From Mycobacteroides saopaulense (GTDB taxonomy: Bacteria; Actinomycetota; Actinomycetes; Mycobacteriales; Mycobacteriaceae): a stretch of DNA of 64,000 bases. Below are positions 17,866 through 27,634 of this stretch, piece by piece; positions within the stretch are counted from its first letter, which is position 1, and each line of letters begins with the position of its first letter. Position numbers and translations under genes: made by a program. The notes beneath the pieces are model-generated. The model saw only the letters and a program-made list of their open reading frames with translations, was not told where the DNA came from and made no database searches. The stretch spans positions 4,278,001 through 4,342,000 of the forward strand of contig NZ_CP010271.1 of the NCBI RefSeq assembly GCF_001456355.1, given 5' to 3'.

Positions 17866-18285
17866 GTGTGGAGCGCCCCCGATGACGCGACAATCGCCCG
17901 AATTCTGCTTGAGACCAAGAGCATTGCCATTGTGGGGATTTCGGCCAACCCGGACCGCCCGAGTCACGGCGTCTACCGTTATCTGGCCCAGCACAGTCCG
18001 TATCGGATCTTTTTGGTGAACCCGACCATCTCCGAACTCGACGGCGAGCCGGTCTACCCCAGCCTCGATGCACTGCCGCAGACGCCCGATCTGGTCGATG
18101 TCTTCCGCCGGCGCGAGGAGCTGCCGGGCGTTGCTCAAGAGGCCATCGACATCGGCGCACGCACCCTGTGGTTCCAACTCGATCTGGTCGACGTCGATGC
18201 CGCGAACAAGGCGACCGACGCCGGACTACAGGTCGTCATGGACCGCTGCACCGAGATCGAATTCGCGCGTATCAGTTCGCACTAG
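17866..18285 (+). CDS. CoA-binding protein, YccU type
   Basis: 139-residue single-domain Rossmann protein of the CoA_binding family (YccU/YneT). The nucleotide-binding start SIAIVGISANPDRPSHGV and the later RTLWFQLDLVD region are characteristic. The exact biological role of the family is unclear. The GTG at 17866 follows AGGAAAGGA. Its 3' end overlaps the convergent downstream gene by 14 bases. Confidence 0.9.
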   Translation: MWSAPDDATIARILLETKSIAIVGISANPDRPSHGVYRYLAQHSPYRIFLVNPTISELDGEPVYPSLDALPQTPDLVDVFRRREELPGVAQEAIDIGARTLWFQLDLVDVDAANKATDAGLQVVMDRCTEIEFARISSH

Positions 18286-18994
18286 CCCTTTGCGGTTGAG
18301 CGCCGATGCGGTCAATGGGCGCGATGTTGTCCACCAGCCAGCGCCCGTCACGCTTGGTGAGTGCCAGCCGCAGCGCCAACACCGATTGTTCGGGTTGGGC
18401 CTTGGCTGCGACGCTGGTGCGTCGGACCAGCGTGGCCGCCACGGCGTCTTCGGGGCCCAGGGCCTCGATACCGACCGAGACGATCTCGCCCTGCTGCGAG
18501 ATGCCCTTGGCTTTCAGTTCTGCGGTGGCCCTGTCGAAATCACGTGTGAAGGACCGCTTCTGCCCCTCGGTCATGTGCTCGGTGGCCTTGCGCACGTACG
18601 TATCCGGGCTACCCGGGGCGAAGTTCACCACCGCCTCTGCCACCGTCGCGACGACCTCGGTCACCGCCGCGCGATCCGCGTTCCCGTCGCGATCGGGCAC
18701 CGTCCAATGCCGGTACCCCACCACCGCAACAGCGAGCACGCAGGCGGTGGTCAGCGCGACGATTCCGGTACGCAGCGCCGGTCCGTCGTCGTCGGTACCG
18801 ACGGTGACCGAATCCCGCCGGGCCAGATAGGCATTCACCGCAAGACCCTGGGCGATGAGCACGCAGGACGCAGTGCACACCACCACCCACCAGATCGGCC
18901 AGCGCAGGATCACCCCGAGCTCCACGATCGCCAGCACCGACGCCAGCGGCGCCAAAAGGTCAAAGAAGATGACCCGCAACATATTCCGGCTCAT
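18272..18994 (-). CDS. Mce-associated-type membrane protein, Rv0200-like
   Basis: 240 residues: hydrophobic helices near the N-terminus (about 5-60) and at about 85-105, then a soluble extracytoplasmic domain (about 110-240) with an NTF2-like pattern (FAPGSPDTYVRKATEHMTEG). The ATG overlaps the previous stop by one base (TGATG), so it is coupled to the Rv0199-like gene. Such proteins accompany many mce operons, where some stabilise the Mce complex; no mce gene is adjacent here. Its function is inferred from family resemblance only. Confidence 0.75.
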   Translation of the reverse strand: MSRNMLRVIFFDLLAPLASVLAIVELGVILRWPIWWVVVCTASCVLIAQGLAVNAYLARRDSVTVGTDDDGPALRTGIVALTTACVLAVAVVGYRHWTVPDRDGNADRAAVTEVVATVAEAVVNFAPGSPDTYVRKATEHMTEGQKRSFTRDFDRATAELKAKGISQQGEIVSVGIEALGPEDAVAATLVRRTSVAAKAQPEQSVLALRLALTKRDGRWLVDNIAPIDRIGAQPQRASAN

Positions 18995-19548
18995 CACAGC
19001 AGCTCCAAACCGGTGACCAGCAGCTGATCCCCAACCTTGGACACCGCAAGCCGCAAATGCCATTGATTGACCTTCGCAGAGGCGTTGACATCGCGGGTCA
19101 CCGAGGTGGCCACCACCATCACGCGGTCTATCCGCTCCACGGACGGCAGACCGATATCCTCACCCGGAATCTTTGCGCCGCGCCTGTCGATGGCCACCGA
19201 GTCGATCTCCCCCGCCGCATCGGCATCGACCGTGCGCGCGAGCTTCACGACGCCGGCGATCATCTCTCCCAGATGATCGCTGAGCTGACCGGCGGTGCCG
19301 TCCTGCAGTGTCTGCACACTGGCATCGATATTGTCCTTCTTCATGTTGACCAGGGCGTCTACCCAGGTCACAGCGGTGTCGAGGACACGAGCGTCGTAGC
19401 GGTCACGGGCAACCTGGCGGTGATGGCCGGTAATCACCAGCACCGAAAGCACCAATGCGACGACCGCGATCACGCCGAAAACGGCCGAGAGCACGCCGTA
19501 CCGGGAGAAGACGGGTTCATCCTCGGGCGCCGGGGCGTCTTTGCTCAC
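18994..19548 (-). CDS. Mce-associated-type membrane protein, Rv0199-like
   Basis: 184 residues: a short cytoplasmic N-terminus with acidic/proline residues, one membrane helix (about 21-42), then an extracytoplasmic NTF2-like domain with the family-typical VNMKKDNIDASVQTLQDGT. The end of the domain (WHLRLAVSKV) also matches what I recall of Rv0199. The GTG at 19548 was chosen over upstream starts because those would run into the divergent zmp1 gene. It is co-transcribed with the next gene. Confidence 0.75.
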   Translation of the reverse strand: MSKDAPAPEDEPVFSRYGVLSAVFGVIAVVALVLSVLVITGHHRQVARDRYDARVLDTAVTWVDALVNMKKDNIDASVQTLQDGTAGQLSDHLGEMIAGVVKLARTVDADAAGEIDSVAIDRRGAKIPGEDIGLPSVERIDRVMVVATSVTRDVNASAKVNQWHLRLAVSKVGDQLLVTGLELL

Positions 19549-19584
19549 GGGCCTCACCCTAGCGACCCGTGCCACCATGGACGG

Positions 19585-21567
19585 GTGACGACAGAATCCG
19601 TGCTGCCAAAATCCGGTATCGACCTGAGCCATCGTGACGAATCCATCCGCCCACAGGATGACTTGTTCGGCCACGTCAACGGGCGCTGGCTCGCCGACTA
19701 CGCCATTCCGGCCGACCGTGCGGTCGATGGCGCGTTCCGGACTCTGTTCGACCGTGCCGAAGAGCAGGTCCGCGAGATCATCACCGAAGCCGCCGAGTCC
19801 GGCGCGGCCGAGGGCACCGAATCACAGAAGATCGGCGATCTGTTCGCCAGCTTCATGGACACCGACGCCGTGGACAGGGTCGGACTGGCGCCGCTGCGCG
19901 AAGAGCTGGACCGGATCGCCTCGGCGCCCGACGCCACCGCGCTGACCGCGGTCATGGGTGCCCTACAGCGCGCGGGGGTCGGCAACGGCGTGGGCTGCTA
20001 TGTGGACACCGACGCCAAGAATTCTTCTCGCTACCTGCTGCATGTCAGCCAATCCGGTCTCGGGCTGCCTGACGAGTCGTACTACCGCGAGGACCAGCAT
20101 GCGGCCGCCCGGGATGCCTATCGCGCGCACATCTCCACCATGTTCGCGCTGGTCGCAGGCGAGGGCGAACATGACGCCACCGCGACCACGATTCTCGACC
20201 TGGAGACGAAGATCGCCGCGGCACATTGGGACGTGGTGAAGCGGCGCGACGCCGAGCTGAGCTACAACCTGTTGAAGTTCGCCGACCTGGAGCACACCGC
20301 ACCGGGATTCGATTGGAACGGATGGATTTCCGGTCTGGGTGCCGCCACCGGCCAGGTCGTCGAACTGGTGGTACGCCAGCCCGACTATCTGACCGCCTTC
20401 GCGGCGCTCTGGGCTTCGCAGCCGCTGAACGACTGGAAGCTGTGGGCCAGCTGGCGGCTCATCTGCGCCCGCGCGCCCTATCTCACCGAACCGCTGGTGG
20501 CCGAGAACTTCGATTTCTACGGACGCACGCTCTCGGGTACCGAGCAGATTCGCGATCGCTGGAAGCGTGGAGTCGCGGTGGTCGAGTCACTACTGGGTGA
20601 GGCCGTGGGCCAGCTCTACGTGGCGCGCCACTTCCCTCCGAACGCCAAGGCGCGCATGGAGGTTCTTGTTGGAAATCTCCGTGAAGCGTACCGCGCAAGC
20701 ATCACCGATCTGGAGTGGATGACGCCAGAGACCCGTGAACGGGCCTTGCAGAAACTCGATAAGTTCACCCCGAAGATCGGCTACCCGGCCACCTGGCGTG
20801 ACTATTCGACGATCTCCATCCGTCGCGACGATCTGCTGGGCAACGTCCGGCGCGCCACGGCCGCCGAATGCGACCGCGGCCTGGCCAAGCTGGCCGGACC
20901 GGTGGATCGCGACGAATGGTTCATGACCCCGCAGACGGTGAACGCGTACTACAACCCGGGCATGAATGAAATCGTCTTCCCGGCAGCGATTTTGCAGCCG
21001 CCCTTCTTCGACGCGGACGCCGACGATGCCGCCAACTACGGAGGCATCGGCGCGGTCATCGGTCACGAGATCGGCCACGGGTTCGACGACCAGGGCTCCA
21101 AGTACGACGGCGATGGCAATCTGGTGAACTGGTGGACCGACGCCGACCGCGACGAGTTCGGCTTGCGCACCAAGGCATTGATCAAGCAGTACGACGAGTT
21201 CGTGCCCCGCGAGCTCTCCGACCAGCATGTGAACGGCGCGTTCACCGTCGGCGAGAACATCGGCGATCTGGGTGGACTCTCGATCGCCCTGCTCGCGTAC
21301 GAAATCTCGTTGGGCGGTAAGCCCGCGCCCGTCATCGATGGGCTCAGCGGTGCACAGCGGGTGTTCTTCGGGTGGGCGCAGGTGTGGCGTACGAAAGCCC
21401 GTGAAGCCGAGGCAATCCGGCGCCTGTCGGTGGATCCGCACTCGCCGCCGGAGTTCCGGTGCAACGGCGTGGTGCGCAACATCGATGCGTTCTACGAGGC
21501 CTTCGAGCTGACCACCGAGGACGAGCTGTTCCTGGAAGCCGATCAGCGCGTGCGCATCTGGAGTTAG
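19585..21567 (+). CDS. zmp1: Zinc metalloprotease Zmp1 (peptidase M13)
   Basis: 660-residue peptidase of the neprilysin/endothelin-converting family. The zinc motif HEIGH starts at about residue 494 within GHEIGHGFDDQG. The third ligand is the Glu of ENIGDLGG at about 557. The substrate-binding motif appears as VNAYYNP, the usual NAxY. The N-terminal helical domain is complete and there is no signal peptide, as for M. tuberculosis Zmp1 (663 residues), which dampens inflammasome activation and phagosome maturation. The GTG at 19585 gives the expected length. It diverges from the Rv0199/Rv0200-like pair, as in M. tuberculosis. Confidence 0.95.
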   Translation: MTTESVLPKSGIDLSHRDESIRPQDDLFGHVNGRWLADYAIPADRAVDGAFRTLFDRAEEQVREIITEAAESGAAEGTESQKIGDLFASFMDTDAVDRVGLAPLREELDRIASAPDATALTAVMGALQRAGVGNGVGCYVDTDAKNSSRYLLHVSQSGLGLPDESYYREDQHAAARDAYRAHISTMFALVAGEGEHDATATTILDLETKIAAAHWDVVKRRDAELSYNLLKFADLEHTAPGFDWNGWISGLGAATGQVVELVVRQPDYLTAFAALWASQPLNDWKLWASWRLICARAPYLTEPLVAENFDFYGRTLSGTEQIRDRWKRGVAVVESLLGEAVGQLYVARHFPPNAKARMEVLVGNLREAYRASITDLEWMTPETRERALQKLDKFTPKIGYPATWRDYSTISIRRDDLLGNVRRATAAECDRGLAKLAGPVDRDEWFMTPQTVNAYYNPGMNEIVFPAAILQPPFFDADADDAANYGGIGAVIGHEIGHGFDDQGSKYDGDGNLVNWWTDADRDEFGLRTKALIKQYDEFVPRELSDQHVNGAFTVGENIGDLGGLSIALLAYEISLGGKPAPVIDGLSGAQRVFFGWAQVWRTKAREAEAIRRLSVDPHSPPEFRCNGVVRNIDAFYEAFELTTEDELFLEADQRVRIWS

Positions 21568-21570
21568 TCG

Positions 21571-21606
21571 CGCGAACAGTCCCCCGCTCGCGGGGGACTG
21601 TTCGCG
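21571..21606. terminator. Perfect 16-bp hairpin between zmp1 and ldt
   Basis: CGCGAACAGTCCCCCG (21571-21586), a 4-base loop CTCG and the exact complement (21591-21606). It starts four bases after the zmp1 stop and ends 12 bases before the stop of the convergent transpeptidase gene. No T-tract; most likely a bidirectional terminator. Confidence 0.75.
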
Positions 21607-21618
21607 AAATACCGGGCG

Positions 21619-22608
21619 CTAGAAGCGCTGCCAGTCGTCGTAGCCGTCGTAGTCCTTGTACGGACCACCGGGCGAGTTCTTCACGATGACCGGGTCACCG
21701 GGGTGGGACTGGTTGAAGAACCAGGTGGCGTTGTCGGTGCTCAGGTTGATGCAGCCGTGGCTCACATCGCGCTTACCCTGATCGCCGACCGACCACGGCG
21801 CCGCGTGCACGAAGATGCCGGAGTTGGACAACCGGGTGGCCCAGAACACGTCCAGCTTGTAGCCCTCCGGCGAGTTCGTCGGCACCCCATAGGTTGACGA
21901 GTCCATCACCATCTTCTGGAACTTCTCGCTGACGTAGTACGTGCCGTTCTTCGTCTCGTGCTTCTTGTCGTGCTTACCCATCGACATCGGCATGGTCCGC
22001 TCCACGACGCCGTTGCGGGTCACGGTCATCGTGTAGGTCGCATCGTCGACCGTCGACACGAAGGCGTCACCGACCTTGAAGCTCCACTTGGTTCCGCCGG
22101 CGTTCACATTCACATCGGTGTTCGCGGGCCAGAACTGCGTGGGCTTCCAACGCAGCTGCTGGTCGGTGTACCAGTAGAAATACCCCGGTACCGACTTCGA
22201 CGTGGTGATCTTCACGGCGGCCTCGGCAGCCTTCTTGTCCGTCACCGGAGCGGCGAAGACGATCGTCACCGGCTGAGCCACACCGACAACCTCGCCGTTG
22301 TTGGGCTCGTTCTTGAGCAATCCAACCGGCAGCGGTGGCACATCGCCCGTAGGGGGCGCCCCGGGCGGCGGTGTGGTGGGTGCCGGAGGCGGCGGAACCT
22401 CACCGGGCGGCGGCACGTCAGGTGCCGGCGGCGGGGGCGGCAGCTCCCACGGCAGAGGCGGGGGCGGCGGGGGGCCCGGCTCTTCAATACCGGGATCGGG
22501 GGGATCACCCGGATCCGCGAGTGCAGGAACCACCCCGGCACCCAGCAGTCCTGCGACACAGATACCGCTGACGAGGGCGCGCCGGAACCAACGAGTTAAG
22601 ACAAGCAT
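21619..22608 (-). CDS. L,D-transpeptidase (YkuD domain), Rv0192-like
   Basis: 329-residue exported cell-wall enzyme that makes 3-3 cross-links in peptidoglycan or attaches proteins to it. A signal peptide (about 1-32) is followed by an unusually proline-rich spacer (about 33-95). An Ig-like domain (about 97-195) precedes the YkuD catalytic domain (about 200-320). The catalytic motif is SHGCIN with Cys near 286 and the upstream His in FVHAAPW. The ATG at 22608 follows AGGAG. Synteny with zmp1 and ricR suggests the Rv0192 (LdtMt4-type) orthologue. A RicR-type dyad lies 136 bases upstream. Confidence 0.9.
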   Translation of the reverse strand: MLVLTRWFRRALVSGICVAGLLGAGVVPALADPGDPPDPGIEEPGPPPPPPLPWELPPPPPAPDVPPPGEVPPPPAPTTPPPGAPPTGDVPPLPVGLLKNEPNNGEVVGVAQPVTIVFAAPVTDKKAAEAAVKITTSKSVPGYFYWYTDQQLRWKPTQFWPANTDVNVNAGGTKWSFKVGDAFVSTVDDATYTMTVTRNGVVERTMPMSMGKHDKKHETKNGTYYVSEKFQKMVMDSSTYGVPTNSPEGYKLDVFWATRLSNSGIFVHAAPWSVGDQGKRDVSHGCINLSTDNATWFFNQSHPGDPVIVKNSPGGPYKDYDGYDDWQRF

Positions 22609-22743
22609 GCTCACTCCTGTAGACACGACACATCCAGTGTGTCATAGGGTTCGTCGCCACCAGGCAACACGATGTTTCACCAGCTCAAGAAAACCGTGCT
22701 TGACCAGGCCCTATCGCCATTGATTAGAAAAGGTCACATTCAT

Positions 22744-22758
22744 AACCCCATAGGGGTA
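22744..22758. promoter_or_regulatory. RicR/CsoR-type dyad upstream of L,D-transpeptidase
   Basis: AACCCCATAGGGGTA, a 5-5-5 arrangement equal in spacing to the two TACCC-N5-GGGTA dyads in front of the DUF305-ricR genes (29189-29235), differing only at the first base. It lies in the 225-base non-coding stretch upstream of the transpeptidase gene and downstream of the acyl-CoA dehydrogenase stop. No small cysteine-rich metallothionein ORF is found in this stretch. Confidence 0.55.
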
Positions 22759-22833
22759 CCTGACATGAGGCAGTGCGCTGGATGGCTGCGGGGGACCCCC
22801 CACTCACCCACCCAGCTAAGTACTCCCGACAGG

Positions 22834-23994
22834 TTACCGGGTGAGGGCGCGGGCGATGAGCATCAACTGCACCTCACTCGTTCCCTCGCCGATCTCCAGG
22901 ATCTTGCTGTCGCGGTACTGACGGGCGACCGCAGACTCGTTCATGAAACCCGCTCCCCCGAAGATCTGAGTGGCGTCACGGGCGTTGTCCATGGCCGCCT
23001 CGCTGGCCACCAGTTTGGCGATCGAGGCCTCGGTCTTGAACGGCTTACCGGCCAGCAGCAGCGCCGCGGCGTGGTAGTAGGCCAGACGTGCGGTGTGCGC
23101 ACGTGCCTGCATCCGGGCGATCTTGAACGATACGGACTGGTAGTCGATGATCGCGCTGCCGAAAGCAGGGCGGCTGCGTGCATATCGCAGGCTCTCGTCG
23201 ACGCAGCCCTGCGCGGCACCGGTTGCCAACGCCGCGATGGCAATTCGCCCCTCATCGAGGATGCGCAGGAATCCCGCATACCCTCGGCCCCGCTCGCCCA
23301 GCAGATTCTCGTAGGGCACTCGGACATCGTCGAAGCTCAGCGGATGGGTGTCCGAGGCGTGCCAGCCGACCTTGTCGTATCCTGGTTCTACGGTGAATCC
23401 CGTTGTGCCCGCAGGCACGTGAATGACGGAGATCTCCGGCGATCCGTCCGCGGCACGGCCGGTCACCGCCGCCACGCCTACCACCGCGGTGATATCGGTG
23501 CCGGAGTTGGTGATGAATGCCTTGGAGCCGTTGATGACCCAGCTGCCACCGTCCTCGACGGCCTTGGTGCGGATCGATCCGGGGATGTCGGTGCCGCCAC
23601 CGGGTTCGGTCAAACCGAAGGCGGCCAAAGAACTTCCGGATGCCAACTGAGGAAGCCAGCGCTGCTTCTGCTCCTCGTTTCCAAACCGATAGATCGGCAT
23701 CGCCCCCAGCGAGACGGCCGCCTCGAGCGTGATGGCCACGCTCTGGTCCACTCGGGCCAGTTCCTCCAACGTCAGACAGAGGGCGAAGTAGTCACCACCC
23801 ATGCCGCCGTATTCCTCGGGGAACGGTAGACCGAATAGCCCCATGTCACCCATCTGTGACACCACCGCGTACGGAAAGGTCTTGGTCGCGTCATGGTGCG
23901 CGGCGACCGGCGCCACCACTGAATTGGCGAACTCCTCAACGGTTTTACGCAGCGAGTCGTACTCGTCGGGCAGTTCGGCGGTGCTAAACGTCAT
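22834..23994 (-). CDS. Acyl-CoA dehydrogenase
   Basis: 386-residue FAD-dependent dehydrogenase, last gene of an AccD1-AccA1-dehydrogenase operon. It has FAD/substrate motifs AFGLTEPGGGTD and FITNSG. The C-terminal catalytic-base position is a Glu, E370 in EIGEGTSEV, as in MCAD; isovaleryl-CoA dehydrogenases usually have Gly or Ala there and a Glu elsewhere. The operon suggests branched-chain acyl-CoA (leucine-type) breakdown, similar to FadE19 of M. tuberculosis, but the base position points to a straight- or 2-methyl-branched substrate. Its start overlaps the accA1 stop by four bases (ATGA). Confidence 0.92.
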   Translation of the reverse strand: MTFSTAELPDEYDSLRKTVEEFANSVVAPVAAHHDATKTFPYAVVSQMGDMGLFGLPFPEEYGGMGGDYFALCLTLEELARVDQSVAITLEAAVSLGAMPIYRFGNEEQKQRWLPQLASGSSLAAFGLTEPGGGTDIPGSIRTKAVEDGGSWVINGSKAFITNSGTDITAVVGVAAVTGRAADGSPEISVIHVPAGTTGFTVEPGYDKVGWHASDTHPLSFDDVRVPYENLLGERGRGYAGFLRILDEGRIAIAALATGAAQGCVDESLRYARSRPAFGSAIIDYQSVSFKIARMQARAHTARLAYYHAAALLLAGKPFKTEASIAKLVASEAAMDNARDATQIFGGAGFMNESAVARQYRDSKILEIGEGTSEVQLMLIARALTR

Positions 23995-25952
23995 GAGCTC
24001 CCCTCCTCGGGGTTGGTGGTTGGGTGGATGGTCGCCAGCAGCTGATCAACGGCCACCTGGTCGCCGACCGCCACTGAGACGGTGACGGTTCCGGCGATCG
24101 GCGCACGCAGGGTGTGCTCCATCTTCATCGCCTCGACAACCAACACCGGATCCTCGCGCTCGACGACGGTGCCGGTGCTCATCGACACCACCCGGACGAC
24201 CCCCGGCATGGAGCTCCGAATCTCTCCGTCTTCGTCTTCGCCGTCAAGATGCCGCAATCGAGGTTCGGGTGCGATGTCGGCGTGCCAGGTTCCGTCCTCG
24301 GTGGCAATCCAGGCCGCGGCATCGGTCCGCGCAGCATCCGCGCGGTGCAGTTGGCCGGCGAACTCGACACTCACGTGCCCTGTCGCACAATGCACCTTGC
24401 CCCGAACCGGTTCACCGTCTCCGATACCGACCTCGGCGACCGGGTCACCCCAGAGACGCACAAGCTCCGTCGACTCCCCGATGCGAAGCCGATACGAGCG
24501 CGGTGCATGTTCGCCGACCCGCCAACCCGACTTGCCGTCCCATAGTGTTCCGCCTACGGATTCACCGTCGAGAAGGACCGACGCGGCGACCCACACCCAC
24601 GGCGGCGTGACCGGCGGGTGGTACTCGGAGGCGATCTTGTCCAGCAACGTGGTATCGATATCACCCGATATCACAACAGGATTCGTTACCAACGCGCGCA
24701 AGAAGTCGATGTTGGTGCCCACCCCGAGTATCCGGGTCTCGGCCAGTGCCCGGTCGGCATCGGCGAGCGCGGTATCGCGGTCGGCGGCATGCACGATGAC
24801 CTTGGCCAGCATCGGGTCGAACCGGGAGCCCACCACCGATCCCGTGGTCAGTGCGGTATCCGTACGCGCGCTGTCCGAAAAGTGCGCCAATGCAACGGTT
24901 CCACCAGTGGGGAGGAATTCACGCGCAGGGTCCTCGGCGTACACCCGTGCCTCGATCGCGTGTCCGGACAGCGAGATCTGTTCCTGTGTCAGCGGAAGGC
25001 GCTCGCCCGCCGCCACCAGGATCTGCCACTGCACCAGGTCGATACCGGTCACCATCTCGGTGACCGGATGTTCCACCTGGAGGCGAGTATTCATCTCCAT
25101 GAAGTAGTACGACTCGGGCGCATCGCCGTCGAGGATGAATTCCACGGTTCCGGCGCCGAAATATCCGACGCTGCGCGCGATCTGACACGCGGTCTGCCCC
25201 ATCGCGGCCCGCAGTTCCGGGGTGAGCAAGGGCGATGGCGCCTCCTCGATCACCTTCTGATGACGCCGCTGCAGGCTGCACTCGCGCTCGCCCAGGTGCA
25301 CGATGTTGCCGTGGGTATCGCCGAACACCTGAACCTCGATGTGCCGGGGGCGGGCGAGGTAACGCTCGACCAACAAGGTGTCGTCGCCGAAGATCGCGGT
25401 GGCCTCGCGTCGCGCCGCGGCCAGCGCCTCGCGGACATCACTCAGGTCATGCACCACCCGCATGCCCTTGCCGCCGCCGCCCGCGGACGGCTTGATGATC
25501 AACGGCGTTCCGATCCGCTCGGCCACAGCCACCAGCTCGGTATCCGCAAGTGCGCCCACGCTGCCCGGCACCACCGGCTCGCCGGCGGCCGCCACGGTGT
25601 CCTTGGCCCTGATCTTGTCGCCCATCGCGTCCATGGCCTCGGCAGGCGGCCCGATGAAGGTGATCCCCGCAGCCTGGCAGGCCCGCACGAAGTCGGCATT
25701 CTCCGACACGAATCCGTACCCGGGGTGAATGGCGTCGGCGCCGGTCTGTTTGGCCGCACTGACAATCGCATCGATGTCGAGATAACCCGACGAGTCCGAT
25801 CCGAGGCGCACCGCGGTGTCGCAGGCCCCGAGGTGATCGGTGTCGCCGTCGGTGTACACCGCGATGGAACCAATTCCCATGGCCCGCAGTGTTGATGCGA
25901 TACGGACCGCGATCTCCCCGCGGTTGGCGATTAAGACGTTGTGCACTGTCAC
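23991..25952 (-). CDS. accA1: Acyl-CoA carboxylase alpha subunit (biotin carboxylase + BCCP)
   Basis: 653 residues, matching AccA1 of M. tuberculosis in length. An N-terminal biotin carboxylase domain begins with NVLIANRGEIAVRI and has the ATP-grasp loop GGGGKGM. A linker follows, then the C-terminal biotinyl domain with EAMKMEH (biotin Lys near 609). In M. tuberculosis AccA1-AccD1 forms 3-methylcrotonyl-CoA carboxylase in leucine breakdown. The GTG at 25952 lies four bases after the accD1 stop; the open frame upstream overlaps accD1 and is not part of it. Confidence 0.94.
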   Translation of the reverse strand: MTVHNVLIANRGEIAVRIASTLRAMGIGSIAVYTDGDTDHLGACDTAVRLGSDSSGYLDIDAIVSAAKQTGADAIHPGYGFVSENADFVRACQAAGITFIGPPAEAMDAMGDKIRAKDTVAAAGEPVVPGSVGALADTELVAVAERIGTPLIIKPSAGGGGKGMRVVHDLSDVREALAAARREATAIFGDDTLLVERYLARPRHIEVQVFGDTHGNIVHLGERECSLQRRHQKVIEEAPSPLLTPELRAAMGQTACQIARSVGYFGAGTVEFILDGDAPESYYFMEMNTRLQVEHPVTEMVTGIDLVQWQILVAAGERLPLTQEQISLSGHAIEARVYAEDPAREFLPTGGTVALAHFSDSARTDTALTTGSVVGSRFDPMLAKVIVHAADRDTALADADRALAETRILGVGTNIDFLRALVTNPVVISGDIDTTLLDKIASEYHPPVTPPWVWVAASVLLDGESVGGTLWDGKSGWRVGEHAPRSYRLRIGESTELVRLWGDPVAEVGIGDGEPVRGKVHCATGHVSVEFAGQLHRADAARTDAAAWIATEDGTWHADIAPEPRLRHLDGEDEDGEIRSSMPGVVRVVSMSTGTVVEREDPVLVVEAMKMEHTLRAPIAGTVTVSVAVGDQVAVDQLLATIHPTTNPEEGSS

Positions 25953-25956
25953 CTGG

Positions 25957-27534
25957 TCACATCCTGAAGACGCCGTAGGAAACCGGTTCGAGCGGCGCAT
26001 TGGCGCAGATACCCAACGCCAACCCGAGCACCGTGCGGGTGTCCGCGGGGTCGATGACCCCGTCGTCCCAGAGGCGCGCCGTCGAATAGTACGGATTGCC
26101 TTGCCGTTCATACTGTTCGCGTATCGGCGCCTTGAAATCCTCCTGCTCTGCCGCGGTGAACTCCTTGCCCGACGCCGCGCTCTGGTCCGCGCGCACCGTG
26201 GCCAGTACCGATGCGGCCTGCTCACCACCCATCACCGAGATGCGGGCATTGGGCCACATCCAGAGGAATCGCGGCGAGTACGCCCGCCCGCACATCGAGT
26301 AGTTGCCGGCCCCATAGGAACCGCCGATGACCACGGTCAACTTGGGCACACGCGCGCAGGCCACCGCGGTGACCATCTTGGCCCCGTGTTTGGCGATGCC
26401 CGCGGCCTCGTAATCACGGCCCACCATGAATCCGGAGATGTTCTGCAAGAAGAGCAGCGGAATGCGCCGCTGATCGCACAACTCGATGAAATGTGCTGAC
26501 TTCATGGCACTTTCCGCGAACAGCACGCCGTTGTTCGCGATGATGCCCACCGGGTGCCCGTGCAGCCGTGCGGTTCCGGTCACCACCGACTTGCCGTATT
26601 CCGCTTTGAACTCGGTGAACGTGCCGCCGTCCACGAGCCGAACTATCACGTCGTGCACGTCGTAAGGAATGCGTGGATCGGTAGGCACCACGTCGTACAA
26701 CGTCCGCGGATCACGTTCCGGGGCAATGGTTTCGACAACGGGCCACGGTGGCTCGACCCTGGGCGCCAGGGTGGACACGATCCGCCGCACGATCCGCAAG
26801 GCATCCTTGTCGTCAGCGGCAAGGTGGTCGGTCACGCCCGACGTGCGGGAGTGTAGATCGCCACCACCGAGCTCCTCGGCGGTCACCACCTCGCCGGTGG
26901 CGGCCTTCACCAACGGCGGACCGCCCAGGAAGATCGTGCCCTGCTTGCGTACGATCACGGCCTCGTCGCTCATCGCCGGCACGTACGCACCGCCCGCGGT
27001 ACAGCTGCCCAGCACTGCGGCGACCTGCGGAATTCCCTTGGCGCTCATGGTGGCCTGGTTGTAGAAGATCCGGCCGAAGTGCTCGCGGTCCGGGAACACC
27101 TCGTCCTGCTTCGGCAGGAACGCGCCGCCGGAATCCACCAGGTAGATGCAGGGCAGCCGGTTCTGTAGCGCGACTTCCTGAGCACGCAGGTGCTTCTTGA
27201 CCGTCATCGGGTAGTAGGTGCCGCCCTTGACGGTGGCGTCGTTGGCGGCGATCACGCATTCCCGCCCCGAGACGCGGCCGATGCCGGCGATCATGCTCGC
27301 GCCGGGAGCATCGTCGTCGTACATGCCGTTGGCCGCCAGTGGCGACAACTCGAGGAACGGGCTACCCGGGTCCAGCAGTGCGTCGACGCGGTCACGCGGC
27401 AGCAGTTTGCCCCGGTCGACGTGTCGCCGCCTGGACTGCTCCGTGCCGCCGAGTGCCGCATGCGCCAGCCGCTGCCGCAGCTCGGCGACCAGCCGGGCGT
27501 GCTCCGCCCTGTTCTGCTCACCCACCAGAGTCAT
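25957..27534 (-). CDS. accD1: Acyl-CoA carboxylase beta subunit (carboxyltransferase)
   Basis: 525-residue carboxyltransferase with both crotonase-like halves: the N-terminal half with the oxyanion Gly-Gly in [14 protein letters not shown] and the C-terminal half with [16 protein letters not shown]. The sequence is typical of 3-methylcrotonyl-CoA carboxylase beta subunits. It is the first gene of the catabolic operon, preceded by a divergent TetR gene with two operator dyads in between. Partner: the AccA1 subunit directly downstream. Confidence 0.94.
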   Translation of the reverse strand: MTLVGEQNRAEHARLVAELRQRLAHAALGGTEQSRRRHVDRGKLLPRDRVDALLDPGSPFLELSPLAANGMYDDDAPGASMIAGIGRVSGRECVIAANDATVKGGTYYPMTVKKHLRAQEVALQNRLPCIYLVDSGGAFLPKQDEVFPDREHFGRIFYNQATMSAKGIPQVAAVLGSCTAGGAYVPAMSDEAVIVRKQGTIFLGGPPLVKAATGEVVTAEELGGGDLHSRTSGVTDHLAADDKDALRIVRRIVSTLAPRVEPPWPVVETIAPERDPRTLYDVVPTDPRIPYDVHDVIVRLVDGGTFTEFKAEYGKSVVTGTARLHGHPVGIIANNGVLFAESAMKSAHFIELCDQRRIPLLFLQNISGFMVGRDYEAAGIAKHGAKMVTAVACARVPKLTVVIGGSYGAGNYSMCGRAYSPRFLWMWPNARISVMGGEQAASVLATVRADQSAASGKEFTAAEQEDFKAPIREQYERQGNPYYSTARLWDDGVIDPADTRTVLGLALGICANAPLEPVSYGVFRM

Positions 27535-27558
27535 ACCCAGCTCCGAAGTTTGAATTTC

Positions 27559-27601
27559 AGTTAATGACGATTAACTATGTTTAGGCTAATCTCGATTAAC
27601 T
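27559..27601. promoter_or_regulatory. Two TetR-type operator dyads between accD1 and tetR
   Basis: A perfect dyad AGTTAAT-GACG-ATTAACT (27559-27576) and a second, partly degenerate copy AGGCTAAT-CTCG-ATTAACT (27583-27601). Their centres are about 25 bp apart, in the 100-base divergent promoter region. This is the expected place for binding of the adjacent TetR regulator. Confidence 0.8.
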
Positions 27602-27634
27602 GTTTTGTCTATAGCGGGCCATGGCGGAGGTGTG

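Noticed and set aside
22609..22833. Search for a MymT-like copper metallothionein near the RicR-type dyad
   Set aside because: Neither strand has a short Cys-rich frame; the ATG closest to the dyad on the minus strand stops after nine codons.
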